Shown: in pieces, positions 60,709-64,000 of the stretch
How the letters are laid out: the number at the start of each line of letters is the position of its first letter
Numbering within the stretch: position 1 is the stretch's first letter
DNA from: Ruminococcaceae bacterium P7
Lineage (GTDB): Bacteria > Bacillota > Clostridia > Oscillospirales > Acutalibacteraceae
Assembly (NCBI GenBank): GCA_900100595.1
Contig: FMUA01000003.1
Coordinates: forward strand, 136,441-200,440
DNA: 64,000 nt
Direction of reading: 5' to 3'
Notes under the pieces: model-generated
Told to the model about the DNA's origin: nothing
The model's input: only the letters and a program-made list of their open reading frames with translations
Databases searched by the model: none
Made by a program: the position numbers and the translations under genes

Positions 60709-62485
60709 GTTCCGCGAAATACGCCGCGAGCAGATCGCGTGCGACCTGCTGGGCAAAGACGCTGTTTTCTCCGTGCTCCAGTATCGCCGCGACCGCGACC
60801 TCCGGCTTGTCATAGGGCGCAAAGCAGATAAACGCTCCGTGGTCGGCTCCCGCGTTCTCGGCGGTTCCCGTCTTTCCCGCGACCGCGACAGGGAAATCCC
60901 CGAACACGCCATAGGCGGTTCCCCCGGGATCTTGCGTGACTGCCAGCATCGCCTCCCTGACCTCGTTCAGATTGTCCTCTGACACGCCGCAGTCCGCGAG
61001 CAGCTCGGGCGTATCGAAGCGGCTGACAACCTCCTCCCGCGCATAATCGGTGATTTTGGAGATCAGATGAACGCGCATCCTCTGACCGTTATTCGCGAGC
61101 GTCGCGGCAAACGTCGCCATCTGCAGGGGCGTGAATGCATTGTCGCTCTGTCCGATCGCCGCCTGCACGGTGTTGCCTTCCTGCCAGCCGGCGCTGTCAC
61201 GTCCCGCAAGTACGCCGTCGGCTTCCCCGATTTCCACGCCCGTCGGTTCTCCCAGTCCAAGCCGTACAGCAAAATCGTCCATCGCGCGGATTCCCAGCCG
61301 CCTGCCCGCCTCGGCAAAATACCAGTTGCAGGAATGCGCCATCGCGGAACGCAGATTTTCCGCACCGTGGTAATGCATACAGGCGACGACGCTTGACGGA
61401 TAATAATCATAATAGCGCGTACAGACAAACTGCGTTTTCGGCGTGATGATCCCGCGCTCAAGAGCCGCCAGCGCGACGCACGGCTTGAACGCCGAGCCCC
61501 AGGCAAAGACACCCGTAAACGCCCTGTCAAACAGCGGCGCCGTTTTGTTCTCGGCAAGGCTGACGTAGTAATCACCGTCACTGCCGTAGCGGTTGAGGTC
61601 AAAGGTCGGATAGCTTGCCGCCGCCAAGATCGAGAAGTCCCGCGTATCGAGCATCACCACCGCGCCGCTTTCACATTCACCGCTGCCCGCGTTCTTTGCG
61701 GCGCGGATATTTTTTTGCAGCGAATCAGCCGCGCATTTCTGCAAGCGGCTGTCCAGCGTCAGCCAAACCGTTTCACCGTCGCGCGGCTCTACGGTCTGCG
61801 CCGCGTCCGAGGTTGCGCCGCGGCTGACGATTTTCACACCGTCCGTTCCGCGCAGAACACTCTCAAACGCTTTCTCCACGCCGAATTTTCCGATCTGCTC
61901 GTTCAGCGCATAGCCGCGTTCCGATAGCGCCTCGTATTCCTCCTCGTTCATCGCGCCGAGCATACCGAGCAGATGCGGCGCGAGCATCGGCTGCGCCGCC
62001 GTGCGGACAAGATACGGTTCCACCGAAACGCCGCCGACGCCCTGCACGCTCTCACAGACCGCTCCGACCGCGCTGTGCGGAATATCCTCCGCGAAAACAT
62101 AGGGCGTATCATAGGAAAAGCCCTTCTCCTCCATATCCTTGTGAATCGCGGCAAGCGTCCTCCGCTCCTGCACACCGAGCTTTGACAATACCTCCGACAG
62201 CCGTGCAAGCACTTCGTCAAGCGATTCCGTGTCAAGGCGGAGCTTGTCGAGCGTCACCCGCCAGTGCGTCTGATTGACCGCCAAGCCGCTGCCGTTTCTG
62301 TCCAGCATCTCACCGCGCGCCGCTTTGGTAGTGACGGTAATCTGTGAAGCGCGCGCCGCTGCCGCGCGGTATTCCTCACCATGCACAAGCTGCCAGTCGG
62401 CAAGCCGTACCGCAAACGCCGCAAACAGCACGCCCGTCACCGCCGCACCAAGCCGATAGAAACGTCGGCTACGCACGCGCTCCAT
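60689..62485 (-). CDS. mrdA: Penicillin-binding protein 2 (class B transpeptidase)
   Basis: 598 residues. N-terminal membrane helix (8-30), pedestal domain (40-200), transpeptidase domain (about 235-595) with SxxK as SAFK near 331, SxN as SCN near 385 and KTGT near 538. It cross-links side-wall peptidoglycan for the elongation complex. It follows mreC-mreD and overlaps the end of mreD by 17 bp. Somewhat shorter than typical clostridial PBP2, in the pedestal. Confidence 0.92.
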   Translation of the reverse strand: MERVRSRRFYRLGAAVTGVLFAAFAVRLADWQLVHGEEYRAAAARASQITVTTKAARGEMLDRNGSGLAVNQTHWRVTLDKLRLDTESLDEVLARLSEVLSKLGVQERRTLAAIHKDMEEKGFSYDTPYVFAEDIPHSAVGAVCESVQGVGGVSVEPYLVRTAAQPMLAPHLLGMLGAMNEEEYEALSERGYALNEQIGKFGVEKAFESVLRGTDGVKIVSRGATSDAAQTVEPRDGETVWLTLDSRLQKCAADSLQKNIRAAKNAGSGECESGAVVMLDTRDFSILAAASYPTFDLNRYGSDGDYYVSLAENKTAPLFDRAFTGVFAWGSAFKPCVALAALERGIITPKTQFVCTRYYDYYPSSVVACMHYHGAENLRSAMAHSCNWYFAEAGRRLGIRAMDDFAVRLGLGEPTGVEIGEADGVLAGRDSAGWQEGNTVQAAIGQSDNAFTPLQMATFAATLANNGQRMRVHLISKITDYAREEVVSRFDTPELLADCGVSEDNLNEVREAMLAVTQDPGGTAYGVFGDFPVAVAGKTGTAENAGADHGAFICFAPYDKPEVAVAAILEHGENSVFAQQVARDLLAAYFAEQKRSAH

Positions 62486-62966
62486 GACGCCGCCTCCAAA
62501 ACAACTGATTCACACCATAGAGCGGAAAAATGCCGGGATAGGTCAGCAGTATCCGCCAAAGGTAATGCAGCGCCAATTGTCCGCTGCCCTCCTGCCACGC
62601 GCGGAACAGAAAAAAATTCGCTCCGATGATCGTAAACACTGCCGCCGCCCAAAGCAGGCTCCGCGTGATAAAGCGGTTCTGCCAGACGTTTTGCAGCCAA
62701 TACGATACCACCGCGCAGACAAGCGACGTCGCCGCCGCATAAAATCCAATCCTGCCGCTGCCCAGGAGGTCACACAGTGCGCCGCAGACCGCGCCGTATA
62801 TCATAGCGGCAAGCGGCTCCGTCAAGCCTGTCAGCGCGAGGGCGAGCGAAAGCAGACAGTACGGCTTGTCCTGCCTGCCCGTCGGGATCTCCTGCAACAC
62901 CGTCATCAGCGCCGCCTGCGCCGCTATGAATACACATATCTGCGGTCTGATTTGCTCAGCCGTCAT
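62469..62966 (-). CDS. mreD: Rod-shape protein MreD
   Basis: 165 residues with five to six membrane helices, MreD-like (helices near 8-24, 36-60, 68-92, 100-120, 135-152). The conservation is weak, as usual for MreD, but the position between mreC and mrdA is decisive. It links MreC to PBP2 and RodA in the membrane. It overlaps mreC by 11 bp. Confidence 0.85.
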   Translation of the reverse strand: MTAEQIRPQICVFIAAQAALMTVLQEIPTGRQDKPYCLLSLALALTGLTEPLAAMIYGAVCGALCDLLGSGRIGFYAAATSLVCAVVSYWLQNVWQNRFITRSLLWAAAVFTIIGANFFLFRAWQEGSGQLALHYLWRILLTYPGIFPLYGVNQLFWRRRHGARA

Positions 62967-63738
62967 GCTTTAATTCTCCCTTCCCCGCAAAATCCGTCAC
63001 CACAGCGGCATAGTCAAGCGTGTAGAAGTCCTCACACGGCACGACCGTCACGCCGTCCTTCCGCACCTCGCTCACGCTGCCGACAAAAAGGTTCGGCGGA
63101 TACACTCCGCCGCTGCCCGATGTATACAGATAGTCGCCCGCACGGATCCGATGATTCTCCTCCAGCAGCGTCACCTCTGTCAATCCCGCGTCGCAAAGCG
63201 CGGCATTTCCGCCCAATACGCCGCTGTCTCCCGTACTTTTGTCCGACACGCTGACGCGCACCTCGGGAGACAGCACCGTCGCAACCTTGCAGGACACACT
63301 GTCCGCTCTGATGACCATCCCGACAAGTCCCTGCTCCGTGACGACGGGATCTCCTTCCTTCACGCCGTCATCCGTCCCGATGTCCAGCGTGAAAGCCGCG
63401 AAATCATCACCCGCGTCGCGCCTCAGCACAGCCGCGGGCTTGAGCGTCAGGGAAGGCTGCTTCTTTGCCGCGCCGAACAGACCGCGCAGCCACTCGTTTT
63501 CCGCTTTTGTATCGGAATAGTCCGCAAGCTCTGTTCTCAGGCGGGCTATTTCAGAAAGCAAGCGTTCGTTCTCGCTTTGCAGCGCCTCCTCAGACGGAGC
63601 GGCGCGCGTCAACGACGCAGCCCACGAAAACACGCCGCCCAGCAAGACGTTCAGACCGCCCGAAAGCCAGCCGCTCACAACGCCTGCCGCCAGTATCAGC
63701 GCCGCGGTTATCAGAAACGGCCGCGCGTATCGCCTCAT
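62956..63738 (-). CDS. mreC: Rod-shape protein MreC
   Basis: 260 residues. A membrane helix (10-33), a coiled coil (about 45-80, with leucines every seven) and two beta-barrel subdomains (85-255) with DGVKEGDPVVTEQGLVG near 136-152. MreC bridges cytoplasmic MreB filaments to the periplasmic PBP2. Its ATG overlaps the mreB stop by 4 bp (ATGA). Confidence 0.93.
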   Translation of the reverse strand: MRRYARPFLITAALILAAGVVSGWLSGGLNVLLGGVFSWAASLTRAAPSEEALQSENERLLSEIARLRTELADYSDTKAENEWLRGLFGAAKKQPSLTLKPAAVLRRDAGDDFAAFTLDIGTDDGVKEGDPVVTEQGLVGMVIRADSVSCKVATVLSPEVRVSVSDKSTGDSGVLGGNAALCDAGLTEVTLLEENHRIRAGDYLYTSGSGGVYPPNLFVGSVSEVRKDGVTVVPCEDFYTLDYAAVVTDFAGKGELKHDG

Positions 63739-64000
63739 CGCTTGCCCAGCCGCTTCTCAGCGCCGTCCGCTACGCAGTCAAGCGGACGCTCCGCGATGTG
63801 AACAGGCATTCCCGTCTGCTGCATCACCAGCATATCCATACCGCGCAGCAAGGCGCCGCCGCCCGTCAGCATGATGCCCCTGTCGATGATATCCGCTGAT
63901 AATTCCGGCGGAGTCTGTTCAAGCGTCGTGCGGATCGCGTCGGTTATCGCGGCAAGCGGCTCGCTGATCGCCTCGCGGATCTCCTTGGACGAAACCGTCA
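63735..64000 (-). CDS. mreB: Rod-shape protein MreB, C-terminal part (cut by window end)
   Basis: About 87 C-terminal residues. VSSKEIREAISEPL, TLEQTPPELSADIIDRGI and LTGGGALLRGMDMLV are the classic MreB end, then TGMPVHIAERPLDCVADG. An actin-like ATPase that guides side-wall synthesis. The N-terminal part lies outside the window. First gene of mreB-mreC-mreD-mrdA. Confidence 0.95.
   Translation of the reverse strand, partial: TVSSKEIREAISEPLAAITDAIRTTLEQTPPELSADIIDRGIMLTGGGALLRGMDMLVMQQTGMPVHIAERPLDCVADGAEKRLGKR

Overview
The window is a GC-rich (clearly above 50%) chromosomal segment with the gene style of a spore-forming, anaerobic, Ruminococcus-like member of the Clostridia (Oscillospiraceae/Ruminococcaceae). 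The pointers are SpoIIID and SpoVAC (endospore former), a secreted transglutaminase-like protein ending in a dockerin (cellulosome-type organism), a zinc-type S14, zinc-ribbon L33 and L36, a Cys4 adenylate kinase, class B sortase, and long same-strand operons with strong GGAGG ribosome sites. Genus and species cannot be fixed from the window alone. I see no prophage, insertion sequence, CRISPR array, tRNA or rRNA gene.

Layout. 1-7.0 kb: the 3' end of a phosphotransferase gene, a divergent asparaginase/DUF1015 pair, and a gltX-glnS-SDR operon. 7.0-10.7 kb: rpmG-secE-nusG-rplK-rplA-rplJ-rplL on the minus strand, with a recognisable L10 leader and attenuator; rpoBC does not follow. 10.7-17.6 kb: an unknown protein, an HTH regulator, then murI-DUF1934-argS, membrane proteins and a zinc-ribbon protein. 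17.7-33.8 kb: one uninterrupted minus-strand S10-spc-alpha ribosomal cluster (rpsJ to rplQ, including secY, adk, map, infA, rpoA), driven by a strong promoter at 33.8 kb behind a ~360-nt leader with its own attenuator. Several unusually long, strongly folding gaps inside the cluster are probably autoregulatory RNA sites.

33.9-49.4 kb: cobO alone; then iscS-thiI followed without a break by an unusual sortase fusion, a small CinA-like protein and an EctB-like aminotransferase; spoVAC; serC-serA; pyrF, an HMGL-like aldolase, pyrC and a large envelope protein with a repetitive basic tail. 49.6-56.3 kb: a UDP-sugar dehydratase, then metF, a stand-alone methionine-synthase reactivation protein and a short metH (a split B12-dependent methionine cycle), and a membrane protein. 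56.3-64 kb: mgtE behind an M-box-like Mg2+ leader, spoIIID, the dockerin protein, a second zinc-ribbon protein, and mrdA-mreD-mreC-mreB, the rod-shape operon, cut by the window end.

The most unusual item is the operon at 34.6-40.6 kb. In it a degenerate CinA/MoCF fold is fused through a membrane helix to a class B sortase with an InlB-type repeat tail, and it is followed by a second small CinA-like protein and an orphan diaminobutyrate-type aminotransferase. The best regulatory finds are the ribosomal leaders and the mgtE leader with a helix over its ribosome-binding site.
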